Assembly: GCA_022457065.1 (NCBI GenBank)
Contig: JAJGBQ010000001.1
Location: 3,658,001 to 3,722,000, forward strand
Length of the DNA stretch: 64,000 nucleotides
From: Curvularia sp. ZM96
Lineage: Eukaryota; Ascomycota; Dothideomycetes; Pleosporales; Pleosporaceae
Direction of reading: 5' to 3'
The notes below the pieces were generated by a model. It was not told the origin of the DNA. It saw only the letters and a list, made by a program, of their open reading frames with translations, and ran no database searches. Below, piece after piece: positions 32,963 through 45,167 of this stretch. Both the position numbers and the translations under genes were made by a program. How positions within the stretch are numbered: position 1 is the first letter of the stretch; each line of letters begins with the position of its first letter.

Positions 32963-33487
32963 TCATCGGTGGCGTGAGAGAGACCGCCGCCTCTCGTCCT
33001 CGCTGTCGTCCTCGCTGTCATCCTTGAAGCCTTCCTCGAGGTCCCTGCCCAGCCGCATCTCATCCTCCATAATGCTCCGCCGCTGCTCGAGGGCCTCTCT
33101 CCTCCTATCGTCAATGGGATCAAATCCGACCATGCCCTCGCCCTCTTCGTCATCAAAAAGCTCGTCGTCGTGCTGCTGGACCACAGCGCGCTGTCTCACC
33201 CACGCCGAGGGCGCAAAGAGGTTGTAGAGCGCGTCGGAGAGCTTGGTCCGCCACGAGGTAGGGAAGTCGGTCACGCCGGACGTCACGGGTAGGTACTGGC
33301 TGTAGCGGCTGCGGTGGCGGCGCACAAAGGGCAGGATGATGAAGGCGAGCAGGACGTAGAGGATGGCGGCGAGGAAGAGGGGCACCAAGATGGTCTGGGG
33401 TTCCGGGGCGTTTAGTTAGTTGCCTTGGGTCCGGCGACGCGACGGACGGCTGTCACACACCTTGAGGAAATGCAGGAAGCCTGCCAT
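32963..33487 (-). CDS. Small single-pass membrane protein
   Basis: Exons 33487-33461 and 33394-32963 encode 152 aa. The first exon is nine codons (MAGFLHFLK); the 66-nt intron (GTGTGT...CCAG) joins it to TILVPLFLAAILYVLLAFI. One membrane segment spans about residues 10-30, followed by a basic stretch (FVRRHRSRYSQYLP), which by the positive-inside rule puts the C-terminus in the cytosol. The second half is acidic and charged (DDELFDDEEGEG, KDDSEDDSEDERRR) and probably disordered. I do not recognise a family, though the short hydrophobic start plus a charged tail is a common architecture for small ER or mitochondrial proteins. It diverges from the formin gene by 0.9 kb. The first exon is supported because the downstream open frame alone would start inside the membrane helix. 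Confidence 0.72.
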
Positions 33488-34411
33488 GGCTGCGGGTGCA
33501 TGTAGTGGCGGTGAAAGTGGTTAGAGTAGGAGTAGGAGGAATAGCAGGCAGTAGGCAGACAGGCAGACGGGCTCCGTCCTAGGCCAGCTGCGTGTCGCTG
33601 AGACACGAGGGGCCAGACCAGCAATGTCAGAGAGGTGCAACGGGCGGGCAGGCGGTTATGCAGGCGTGGTGGAATGGAGGGGTGCTGCGCCACAGCGAGG
33701 ATAGGTTGGTCGTTTACTTTAGGCTTCTGGGGGAGGGAGGAATGAAGGTTGCGGGTGCCAGGCGTGGCATGGCGTGGAGCGGGTAGGGGGCGCGCAGGCC
33801 GTGAGTGGCAGATGGCGCCACAACACGGACGTGCGCACGTCTCAGGAGAACGTCGGGGCCAGGGGACGGGAACTGGGACCACAGGCACGGCGAGACAGAA
33901 GCGGAGACGGTCCTCTGTGCGCTGTAACGCAGATTACGTCTTTGGGCCTGGAGATCAGCCGCAGCGAGAAAGGAACAGGGAGCGGCAGGCCTGGCAGGGA
34001 GAGAGACCAGGAGGACGAGGCCAGGCGTCTTTTCTCGTACATGACATAGACGCACACCTGGACATTCCCAGACACAGACGTAGTAGACAGCTCGCCCACC
34101 TGATTGGCCTCTCGCTCAGGAGGCGCTAGTACTCGGCAACTTCCCGCGACTGACCTGCAGCCGCATTGCCCACCACAGCGCCCCCCTCGCCCCTCAAAGG
34201 GACACCCTCAGCCTCCAACCCGCAAAAACAAAGGCCCCGCCCGCTCGCTCGACGACGACCGCGAGCCAGCACATCCTCTCGAATCGCCTGTTCCGTGCGG
34301 CCAGAGGGAACAGCGCCGCCAGAGCCCCAACCCGAGGGGAACGCACATCACGTCGGGCGGCGCGCTCCAGGCCGGCAGCATTGGGCACACAATCTCGCTA
34401 CAGGAATCGCC
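33488..34411. promoter_or_regulatory. Divergent promoter region of the membrane-protein and formin genes
   Basis: About 0.9 kb between two divergent start codons. The formin reading frame stays open upstream to 34166 but this part is Pro/Arg/Ser-rich without formin features and is treated as 5' leader. No repeat noticed. Confidence 0.45.
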
Positions 34412-37400
34412 ATGGATGGCAAGGGTCGGCAGTCGTCCGCCGGCAAGTTCTTCGGACGCCGTCTGCACAAGGACAAGGAGACAAAGGGCAGCGACTCCAA
34501 GCACACGGCCTCGTCGTCCATCGACAGCCCCCCAGGCAGTTCGTATGGCTCCCAGTCGTCCCGCCACTCGCAGAGACATTCCATCGGCGGCGCGTCCATG
34601 GAGCAGAGGCCCGTGTCCATGACGGCCGAGGGCATCTTTGCGCGAGCAGGCCCCGTGTCATCCATTGACCCTCCGCGAGACGACAACGCAAAGTCCGGCG
34701 AACCTCTGCCACACCACCTGAACAAAGGCGGCGGCGACTTCCACCAGTACCCCGTCTTCAATCCCTCCCAGATGCCTCCCAACGGCTACTCACACCAGGG
34801 CCCGCCCCGGCCCCCGCCGCACTCGCAGGGCACCACCATTGCCTCGAGCAACCCAGGCGACCGCGGCGTCTCCATGCAGCAATGGGGTGCGCGCGCCAGC
34901 AGCAGAGACGGCACTCACCCTCACTATCCCGGCCCCGACTCCAGCTTCACGCGCGCCTCGTCCGACCAGGCCAGCGTCTACAGCAACGACTCGAGGTCGC
35001 GTGCCAGCAACAACTTCTACCCGCAAAACTCATCCCAGTCTACCTTTTTCTCCATAGGCCTCGATCCCGGCAGCCTCTTGCCTACCGCCGCGTCTACGCC
35101 CCGCGAATCGCATCGCCACTTGCTGCACTACAATGTCTCCTCTCCGTCGGCCTCGACCGCATCCTTTCCCCAGAACACGCTTAGCATACAGCGGCCCCCT
35201 GACCATATCGTCGAGAAGGAGTTTATGAACCTTATGGTCAAGCGAGGATGGAAGAGCTTGCCCGAACAGGCGCGGCGGCAGATGGAGGCCTACAAAATTG
35301 ACAAGAAATGGACGCTTGTGTACCAGGACAAGCTGGCCGAGTTCAAGCATGAAGAGAAGAAACGCCAGACCCAACGAATAACCTACGGAGGAGGAGGTGG
35401 AGGAGGCGTCAGCAGCAGCTTGGTTGGAAACCAAGACATTTTGATACGAGCAGAAGAAGAAGGATCCCCCGAGTGGTATGTCAAAAAGGTCATGGACAAC
35501 TCGATCACGATCAAGCAGATGTCGAGTCTGGAAATCAGTCTGAGAACACAGCCGATTGCTTGGGTCAGGGGCTTCATTGAGGCTCAAGGTCAAATCGCTC
35601 TCACCAACGTCCTGGCCAAGATCAACCGCCGAAAGGGCACAGGGCCTCAGCCTCCTCCCAGCGTGATTGCACAAAAGGCCGAGAATGACGTGGAACGCGA
35701 ATACGAAATCATCAAGTGTTTGAAGGCCTTGATGAACAATAAGTATGGTGCCGACAACGCTCTGAACCATCCGTCGATTATCCAAGCGCTGTGTGGCTCT
35801 TTGATCTCATCCCGACTCAACACACGAAAACTTGTTTCCGATGTGTTGACCTTCCTGTGCCACTGGGGCAACGGAAGCGGACACGAAAAAGTTCTACAGG
35901 CACTCGACAACCTCAAATCTCAGTATGGCGAGAACAGCCGCTTCGACGCATGGATGCGTATCGTCGAAGTCACGGTCGACGGCCGTGGCAAGATGGGATC
36001 CATGGTCGGGGCTTCAGATGAAGTGCGTAGTGGAGGCATTGGTGTCGAGAACCTGCTCATGGAATATGCCATTGCAACTCTGTTCCTCATCAACATGATT
36101 GTTGATGCGCCAGAGCGCGATCTCCAGCTCAGGATGCACGTGCGAGCCCAGTTCACAGCATGTGGCATCAAGCGCCTATTCAACAAGATGGAAGGCTTCC
36201 AGTACGATGTCATTGACAAGCAGATCGAACACTACCTCGAAAACGAAGCCGTCGATTACGAAGACTTTCTCCAAAAGGAGAACAGTTCAGTGCTTGATAA
36301 TGTCGAGGGCGAGACAAAGGACCTGAATGACCCAATCCAAATCACGGATGCCATCATGAGCAAGATTAGCGGAACCAGGGCACAGGACTACTTCACATCG
36401 GCCATGCAACATCTGTTGCTGATGCGGGATACGGAGACCGAGGATCGGTTACGAATGTTCCAATTGGTAGATCAAATGCTGAGCTACGTGGCTATGGACC
36501 GCCGACTGCCAGACATGGATCTAAAGCAAAGCCTCAACTTTACGGTTCAGTCTTTGCTTGACAAGCTCTATACCGATTCCGAAGCCCGCCAAGTACGTGA
36601 TGAAGCCGCCCAAGCTAGGCAGATTGCAGACTCGGCCATTGCAGAGCGCGATGAGATGAAAGCGCAGCTCGAGTTGGGTGCCGATGGCTTGGTCTCGAAG
36701 CTCCAGAAACAGCTGGCAGAGCAAGAACGTATCATCGAGCTCCGCGGCAGACAGGTCGAGTCGATGAAGGCTGAGCTTGCCGAAATGCAGAGGATACGAG
36801 CTCAAGAGCTGCAAAGAAACGAACTCGAAACCCGTGAATTGTACTTGATGCTTAGGGATGCTCAGGACGTTGCGGCGTCGGCAGCGAAGAAATCTGGCAA
36901 GGATGGTCTTGGTGCTACTGACCCAGCTCAAATGCAAGGTATCATGGATCGTGAACGTCTCATGAACAGACTGGAGATTCAGCTGCAGAGAGCCAGGACT
37001 CAGGCCACACTCGAGGGCAAGTCTTTGAACTTCCAGCCGAGCGAGAAGCTCAGGGAGTTGCGAGAAAAGATGGAGGGCGATGTGCCTGGCTTAACCGAAC
37101 AAGGCTATGGCGGTCTCCAGCCGACTTCATTCGGATCGGTACGTGCTAAGAGCGGAGTACCACGCAGGAAGCCCCTGCCTGGTCTTCCAGGCCAGGCTGG
37201 TGAAGATACTGAAATGTCGGAGATGGACGACGATGATGATGTCGTTATTGAGAAGCCACGTCTTATCCAGATGCACAAGCCGAAGCTCAGTGCATCTACA
37301 GCTAATGCTCTCATGGCCGATATTGCATCAAATGTCAAGCGATACGACGACTCGGACGCAGAAGACACTGGCGATGGCGTTACAACTGGACCATCGCACC

Positions 37401-39800
37401 CAAGCCTCGAATCCGGCTCACCAAAGACCCCAGCCGACTCCGATGCACCCAAAGCCACAGCACCTCCACCTCCACCTCCTCCACCACCGCCACCGGGTGC
37501 TCTTGGATTCTCTGCCGATATACCTCAACCACCACCGCCGCCTGGCACTGCTGGACCTCCTCCTCCCCCTCCCCCGCCGCCGCCGCCAGGCAAACTTGGT
37601 TTCGGTGCAGGTATACCTCCACCGCCCCCTATGCCAGGCACACCAGGTATGCCGCCACCACCACCACCGCCACCGCCACCGATGCCCGGTGCGAAGCGCC
37701 CTGGTTTCCTTCCCAAAGCGCCTGGCTTTGGTGCCGCTCAACAATTTGCTCTTTCTGGACCTCGGCCTAAGAAGAAGCTCAAGGCCCTTCATTGGGACAA
37801 GGTCGACCAGCCTACCACGACTGTATGGGCCACCCGTGGTCTTACTTCGGAAGAGAAGGAAGAGAAGTACCAAGAGCTTGCGAGGAAGGGTGTCTTGGAA
37901 GAGGTCGAGAAGCTGTTCCGAGCCAAGGAGATCAAGGCGATTGGCGGCAAGAAGGGCAAAAAGGACGAGAAGAAACAGATTATTTCTCGCGACCTCATGC
38001 ACAATTTCCAGATCAGTATGGCCAAGTTCTCGTCATACGGTGTTGAGGAGATTGTCAGAATGATCATCCACTGCGACAGCAAGATTCTGGACGACCCTGT
38101 CACCATGGAGTTCTTGCAGAAGAACGACTTTTGCGATATTCCTGACAACACTGCCAAGCTCATGGCGCCTTACTCCAAGGATTGGACTGGACCTAATGCC
38201 CACGAGAGTAAACGGGAACAGGATCCAAATGAACTTACAAGAGAAGACCAGATCTATCTCTACACGGCTTATGAGCTTCACCACTACTGGAAGAGTAGGA
38301 TGAGGGCGCTTGCGCTTACTCGCACGTTCGAAGTCGAGTATGAGGAAATTTCCAACAAGCTCCTCGAAATCTCGCGGGTGTCGGAGAGCTTGCGAGACTC
38401 GTCCAGTTTAATCAGCGTCCTGGGTCTTATTCTCGACATTGGTAACTTTATGAACGACGCGAACAAGCAGGCCAGCGGTTTCAAGCTTTCTACCCTCTCG
38501 CGACTGGGTATGCTCAAGGACGACAAAAACGAGTCCACCTTTGCCGATGTTGTCGAGAGAATTGTGCGCAACCAATACTCTGGATGGGAAGGCTTCACCG
38601 ACGAGATTAGCGGTGTTGTTACGGCGCAAAAGATCAACGTTGAGCAATTGCAGACGGATGCCAAGAAGTACATTGACAACATCAAGAACGTCCAGATGTC
38701 GCTTGACTCTGGTAACCTTTCGGATCCCACCAAGTTCCATCCCGAAGACAAGGTGTCGATTGTCGTCCAGAGACACATGAAGGAGGCCCGAAGAAAGGCA
38801 GAGCAACTGCAGGTGTTCCTAGAGGATATGCAGAAGAGTTATGATGATATCATGGCGTTCTATGGAGAAGATCCGAGCGACGACAGCGCGAGAAGAGATT
38901 TCTTTGCAAAGCTGGCCAACTTTGTTCAAGAGTGGAAGGTAAGTCTATCGAATATCTCGCCACCCATCCATGTATCGATGGCTAACTCGTTTCTAGAAAT
39001 CAAAAGAAAAGAACATGCAACTCGAGGAACAACATCGTCGCAACGAAATCTCCATGCGCCGCAAACAAGCGCAAAATGGGCCTCTCTCACCCAATGCGCT
39101 GTCCGACTCGGACGCACCCAAATCTCCCGCCTCTACAGGTGCCATGGACGATCTGCTCCAGAAACTGCGTGCCGCAAAACCAGAAGCAAGAGACCAGCGT
39201 GATCGTCGTCGTCGTGCCCGCTTAAAGGATAGGCACCAAGTTCGTGTGGCTAGTGGCCAGAAGATGCCGGAAATTGGCGTCAACGTGGAGGAAGGTCAGG
39301 AGGCGCCCAAGGAAGGAGATGAGAAGAGCAAGCTACTCAGTCCCTCGAGTGAAACAGCAGAAAGCGAGTCTAGCATCACTGCTGGTGCCGCAGCTAGCGC
39401 TCCCGACGCTGCTGAAGCAGACATTGCCGACCGGGCTGCAGCCATGTTGGAGGGTCTGCAATCTGGAGCTTCCATTAACAAAGATGGCTCGTTGTCTGTT
39501 CGACGGCGACGAGAAAGCGCCGACACGGAGAGACAACGACGAAGAAATCGACGACAGCAGGCTGCTTCGGCGAAGAGCGAGGACGGCGGTGTTCTAAGCC
39601 CGACAACTATACCTGAAGAAGGCGGCGGTGGTACTTCAATTGCCGGTGATGGTGGCGACGCTGCTGGAGCTCCTGATGGCGCAGCAGAAGATAGCGAAAT
39701 CATCGACGCTGAGAATCAACCTACAACACCTGTCACCGTGGTTCATCCGCCCAGCCCAGAACTGAAGGCGACGGAACTGCCTACGCCGCCGCCGGAGTGA
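34412..39800 (+). CDS. sepA: Diaphanous-related formin, SepA type
   Basis: Exons 34412-38938 and 38997-39800 encode 1776 aa, the size expected of SepA formins. Formins nucleate and elongate unbranched actin filaments for the septal ring and polarised growth. Domains in order: Ser/Pro-rich N-terminus (1-260); GTPase-binding and FH3 region from about 265 (IVEKEFMNLMVKRGWKSLP); coiled coil about 720-860; FH1 proline runs about 1010-1110 with several PPPPPPPP blocks, for profilin-actin; FH2 about 1118-1500 (LKALHWDKVDQPTTTVW, GFKLSTLSRL); and a DAD near 1559 (MDDLLQKLRAAK followed by RDRRRRARLK) for autoinhibition. The 58-nt intron lies between FH2 and DAD. The start MDGKGRQSSAGKFFGRR was chosen over an open frame extending to 34166, because the upstream part has no formin features. 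The tail after the DAD is acidic and disordered. Confidence 0.94.
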
Positions 39801-41043
39801 GGAGAAAAGTCTTCTTTCAGTGTGGGTTTGGAGGGTCGGCATGTAAATGAAAACCAGAGATGAGGGATGAGAAAGAGAGCGCGCATGATGTGTCGTCTCG
39901 CTGTATGTTTCATTGACACTGACCCCACGCTCTCCTCTCACGATTCGCGTACAAGTCCTGTATCGTGTCTGCCATCGAGCGTCGCCGTCTTCTTCCTCTT
40001 CCTCTCCTTTCTTGCACCCCTCTCCCACCTCTACCTCCGCCTCCCCATCCACCATTTTTTCATCATTTGTACGTTTTTTTATTGTCGTCTTGGAACCTTC
40101 GATACCCGATCGCTTTCCTTTCCCTTTCTTTTCTCGTTCTTTATTTTAACTCCGTCTAATATATCACATCCCTTCACACCCTTTACACCAACGCAGTGTT
40201 TGAGAGGGGGAAAGGGTAAGGAGATAGGGGGTCAGTAGAGCTAAGGGGATGTATGTATGCGGGCATGTGTCTGTGTAAGTGCACGTATATTACTACGTAC
40301 AGGCTTATATATATAATATTTTTAACTTCATTTACTGTTTTTTGTCTCGACTCTTTTTTTGTGGGCATTAGAGCTGCGTGGCTGGTTGCGCTTTTGTTTG
40401 TGTTGGTGGCAGTATATCGTGTTAGGATTGGTAGGGAGCAAAAGGGGGTGCAGGTGCATTATCTGTCTCACTAAAGTCTTGGTTTGGAATGGGTGGGGGA
40501 ATTAAAAGGCGTGGGTATATATATGTGTGTGTGTCTCTACTTGGAAATGGAATGGAATAGAGATAAGGGGGTTAGGGAAGGATAGGGTAATAGCATTGTT
40601 TGCGGGGTTATATAGAAGTGTAATACTGTCTTCGTCTCTCTTTCTCTTGTTTCTATGTATGTATGGCTGTGTGATAGGGGCTTTTACTGGATTTGAGGCG
40701 TGGATTATAAAGAGATTGAGAGTAGAGTAGTGTTGACTAGTCTGTAAGGTATAAAGTGGAGGTAGAAGTACTACTACAAGCTTTGTCTTTCTTTACTTTT
40801 CTTCTCTTTGGAAGACGCTAGTGTGTGTATGATAGGGATAGAGAAAATCACACAGAATAATGCGTATATTGAAATGTGGAAGCATGCGATCATACTGCGG
40901 GTATCTGTTGGATTTTCTTCTTAACGGTAGATAGCCCACCTTCTTCCTTCAACCCATCACGAGCGATGACATTTCACCTACTTAATTGCCAGTCGCCCCC
41001 TTTGCTCTCTTTTGCTCAATTACGCACCCATCACAGGATCACC

Positions 41044-41093
<50 letters not shown>

Positions 41094-41235
41094 TTGACAG
41101 AGATAAAATCATGATATCCATACCGCAGCGAAACTATAAAAAAAATAGAAATGAAGAAAAAAAGAGGTAATTAAATGCACATGGGTAATCGTAACAAAGA
41201 CATACAAGAATCGAATCGAATCGAATCCATCCTCC
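39801..41235. other. Intergenic region with GA microsatellite
   Basis: About 1.4 kb between converging genes. Left part is pyrimidine-rich (39940-40200), probably the formin 3' UTR. A (GA) repeat of about 43 bases lies at 41047-41089. No supportable gene. Confidence 0.5.
41047..41089. repeat. (GA)n microsatellite
   Basis: An uninterrupted AG dinucleotide run of about 21 units. Such runs are often length-variable between strains. Confidence 0.95.
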
Positions 41236-42293
41236 TTACCACTTTATCCTCCCAAACACACCCCCACTCTTCGTATCTCTCTTCGTATTCGCCGCACTAC
41301 CACTCGGCAACGCACTCGTACAATCCACCATCTGCCTCCCCTGCACACCCATCATACTCATCTTGACCATCGCGGTTATAAACGCCGCATCCCACGCCCC
41401 TTGACTAGCCCCAAACGCTGCAAACTGCAGCGAGGTGGCTGGGTTCCTTGCTATGTTTCTGTCGGACTGGAGTGTGAAGGGCGCGCTGCCCCGGCGTGTT
41501 TCGGTGTAGTATTTCACGTCCCAGACACCTGGGGTGGAATCGAGAGCGGCGCCTGCGTTGGCGGGCGAGACGATGCGTTGTTTTGCGGTAGAATGGGCGC
41601 CGATGAGGGCGGCGAGATCGGTGGGTGTGAAACCTTTTGATGCTGATTTTTTTCCATGGTCAGTTTATTATGCGGAAGGGAGGGGAATGGGAGGGACTTA
41701 CCGAAGAGTCTGACGAGGTCGTTTCCTCTCGCGTCGCCCCTGGGCAATATCCTGAAGTCGTTGGGTTGGGACGAGTCTTGCCGGCCAACGCTAACGGGGA
41801 TTGTAGGACCACCAGGACAGGTTTTTATGGCGTGGGCGGCGGCGAATTGGATGAGGTCGCCGACACCGACGCTGGTTTGAGAGGCAACGCCCGCGAGGTT
41901 GCTGCAGAAGCGTTCCAGGCCTCTGTTTGCGGGTTGAGCGCATTCGTTGGCGAGGATGAGAGAGCCGTCGCATGCCCCCGGGAAGCAGTCGTGGAAGGCG
42001 GCACGGATGGCTGCTCGAGCGGCATCTGTGCATTCGCCGTTGGCGGAGAATTGTTCGGTCAGTGTTGCAGAAATCTGCGACCAGATGGGCGGGCATTCGG
42101 CGTCTTCTTGGGTGTTGCCGCCGAAGATGTTGTTGAGGAAGCTGAAGACGTTGAAGAATTGGCGCTTTTGGATGGTGGGAGATACATTGGCGACAATCCA
42201 GGGTGTCTCTTCTCCGACGAGGGTGGAGTTGCTATAGGCTTGAGCTGTGCTGGCAGCCATGAGGCCAGAGAGAAGCACGTTGCGAATATACAT
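41236..42293 (-). CDS. Secreted haem peroxidase, fungal class II type
   Basis: Exons 42293-41702 and 41642-41236 encode 332 aa; the 59-nt intron (GTAAGT...TCAG) joins DLVRLFA to SKGFTPTDL. Signal peptide about 1-19; a Kex2-like KR at 43-44 could remove a propeptide before QFFNVF. Distal haem residues: Arg97 and His101 within RAAIRAAFHDCF. Proximal His214 within AALIGAHSTAKQ. Several cysteines (CPPIW, DCFPGACDG, NECAQ, RFCSN, KTCPGG, DCTSA) could form the usual disulfides. Class II members use H2O2 to oxidise phenols and, in some, lignin units. I see no obvious exposed lignin-peroxidase tryptophan or manganese-site triad by eye, so generic peroxidase is the safe call. H2O2 could come from the GMC oxidase family, but the genes are 34 kb apart. 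Confidence 0.88.
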
Positions 42294-43846
42294 TATGTAT
42301 AGTGAGAACCCCGCAAGCCTGGCGGAACAATAATGTGTTTTGAAACGAGAGACGAGGCGAGACGAACAGTCTGGTAAAGCAAAAATGAACGAAAGACTGT
42401 GCTGATTTGGACTGCTGAATGTGAATGCAGTCTAGGGTGGCCATCTACTTATACACAGTGATATCCCATATACGACAACAGGGATAACATTAACTAATAA
42501 TGCTCATCATGATACAGTGTGAGCAGATCTACCTCGAAACACTGACCTCTCAAGGGTAAGTGTCGTTGAGAGTGCTGAAATAGAAATAGATGTGACGGGC
42601 CGCTAGCGACATGGTGAGAAAAGACCTGCTGCAGCTGTTTTGGAGAACGACTTCCCGCAAACATGTTTCCAGTGTGGTGTTAGTGCGTGCTGGCATTTGA
42701 CAGCCGATATCCGGATCGTCCTCAAGTATGGGGTGTGATTCAAGGCAATCAATATCACAACATGAGCTGCGTGTGCTCGGATGCTCAAACTATCGAATCT
42801 TTACTCGCCAATGTTTTGTGGCGTTTTTTTGTTGGGCATCTTAATTGTGACAATATAGCACTCATCGTATACGGTCAGCGACGTGTTCTGCTAGAAAACC
42901 GTGACATCCTCGTCCCGAAGTGGAAAACTCTTTGGTAGTAGTTCCTTTCGAAGGCCCAGGAAACCATGTATTGTCTGGGTTCAGAGACGACCATCTCCGT
43001 GTCGAAACATCGAGTTTCTAAAGAAAGCCTATGGAGATGGCGTCTATTGTTTCAAGCTGAAAACAGACTAGTGAGCGTGGAGAAGCGGAGCCACATCGGT
43101 AGCAAACGAGGATCGTCCACGACAAAGCCTCAGGGTAACGACGTCGTGCGTTTGAGGCTGAGGTTTGGTGTTTGTCAAGCAGGATTGGCGTGTTGGGGTT
43201 GTTCATCGTGGTTGATCAGCGATGGACTCCTAACTTTGGTATCAGTCTTTGCCTTGACGTCGCCCACTGCGGGACACAACACCCATAGGATATCAACTCG
43301 AACAACAAATGCGATAGCCAAACAGACGGTAGTACTGTGTTATGCGAATGTTCTGTTGGGGACCCGAATGGATACCCCTATGAAGATGGTTGAAATCGGT
43401 AGACCTGCCTTAGCGAGAACCTTATTCATGAGTTGCACCCTTGCAATTAGTCCTCGCCCCACTAGTACCGCAAACTCAGCAATGATCAACTATGTGGGCT
43501 GAATATGCTGGGTCCTAGGATTCTGGTTAAACTGACAGTATGGTGATTTGTTAAGGAGGCGTAGCAGAAGGTATGTCGCTTGACCCCAAACGCATGTTTG
43601 CGCTGGAGACAGCAAGTACTTAATAGTTCCGGGGACGAACAGTAGAAGGCACTACTCATGTAAAGTATCTTGTTTACACACTACTGGCTTCAGGCACGTA
43701 ACACGAAACCGAAGCGTAAGCACCGGGTCTCTACTATTCTGGCGAGCGCCATCGCCTCTAAGTGGCTGATGTGCAGCTACTCGAAGTCTCACACCTTGTA
43801 CTGTCAGCAATGAGATGGGGTAAGACATGGCTAGGCCTGATATCGT

Positions 43847-44113
43847 TCAAATTAAACTGTGATGCCACATTTCTTGAGTTCTAGGCAATGGACATGGCAA
43901 TGATGACGTTTTGGACAGTTGATACACGCTTTCAAGGACTGCGATAGTTACAGTAATCCAGGATGCTACTAAATCATCGTAAGCGAAGCGAGTCTTCTCG
44001 CAAAGTATAACTAAGGATATGAAAAGAAAAAATATAAGCAACGTGTTGAAAGTGAGGATCAAAATACATTGAGAAATACCCAGTTGTAGTCCGTGACAAT
44101 AAGAAACCATCAT
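43847..44113 (-). pseudogene. Possible rhodopsin-domain membrane-protein relic
   Basis: An 88-codon minus-strand frame carries two hydrophobic stretches and the segment LVILCEKTRFAYDDLVASW. The spacing of a basic pair, DD and ASW fits the cytosolic loop and helix start of fungal rhodopsin-domain integral membrane proteins (PF20684 type). The full family needs seven helices and about 300-400 residues. Downstream minus-strand sequence to about 43200 shows only broken hydrophobic fragments with stops. This suggests a decayed copy, but chance resemblance is possible. Confidence 0.3.
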
Positions 44114-45100
44114 TTATACGAGAGCATGTCACCGGAGTGTTGGATTAGGTTTCTCTGTTGGGAATACAATTTGAGGGCTACCAAGTTATGCTGCTTTTAT
44201 GTATAAGTGAAAATAGTAGTAAGCTGGTGAGGAGACATAGTCTCTAGCATGGGTGTCAGGCGACCCAGCTTATTCAGTTTATGGTATAGGTGAGTACAAT
44301 CGTTTGTCTGCATGGATTGCCAGTTTTAGCAAAAACAATGACCCTTCATTTCTTTTGAGCCACATACTACATCTAGTCTTCCATACTCGTCTTGCCTCAA
44401 AGCTCAAATATCAAAATCTCCATTCCATAATATCCATGAATGGAATTGCAACTTTTGGCGACACACATGATGAAAAGCTTAAAAAAGACACGAGAGACTG
44501 TTGTTAATCAACCGTACCAGGACAGAGATTCCCATTTGGGGTTCCTACATATCCCAAAAGTTTAAAATGGAGGTCGGAAGATGTACCTTGTCAATTTACT
44601 CCGACAGCGGCTGTGTAATGACATCATATCCCCAACCGCCTACCGTATCCGTTCATAATCATGACAATCCCCGCAGCAAAGCAACCCAAATATCTCCAGC
44701 ATAAAAGATCAAAAGCGTACGCCGGAGAATTTACAAGCTCAGATGCATTGAAAGAAAAGTGAGCACTCTTGGCGGAGCTTGGCATATGTGTCCAACGCAC
44801 GAACTACCAGGGGAATAAGTATAGGAAAGAAGAATTACGACCCGCGGGAGCCGAAAAGCTTAAAAAGTTGATAAGATGCTATTTGGATGTTGCTCGATAC
44901 GACTTCTCACATTATGTCTGAGCATCAAAAATCCTTGCCGACAAATGTAGTCGTAGAGTCGTAGAAAACACAATCTCGTATTCATCCCCATCTCCAACCC
45001 CAGGATACTACCTAGTCATACATACCCACACCCAGCCCCGCCCAGCACAGCAACCTCCCTTGCACCCGCCCCGCACCCCACAAGCCCTCTAAGTTCAAGG

Positions 45101-45107
45101 TATAAAA
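45101..45107 (+). promoter_or_regulatory. Candidate TATA box of the amidohydrolase gene
   Basis: TATAAAA lies 61 bp before the start codon at 45168, a normal core-promoter position given a short leader. Confidence 0.45.
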
Positions 45108-45167
45108 GTCCTCAATCCTGCTCATAGTCTACACACATGCCAAAAGCCTCCCCATACACCACCCACC

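Larger units (their letters stand above)
42294..45167. other. Intergenic region, about 2.9 kb, with decayed coding remnants
   Basis: Divergent promoters of the peroxidase and amidohydrolase genes lie at the two ends. The middle (42960-44930) is richer in A/T and contains minus-strand coding-like fragments (see the pseudogene entry). No intact gene is supported. Confidence 0.45.

Noticed and set aside
34166..34411. Upstream in-frame extension of the formin reading frame
   Set aside because: 82 extra codons are Pro/Arg/Ser-rich, lack formin features and lie in the divergent promoter; MDGKGRQSSAGKFFGRR at 34412 is the better start.
42966..43502. 178-codon plus-strand frame
   Set aside because: Composition looks like the antisense of a decayed hydrophobic gene rather than a real protein; no domain.
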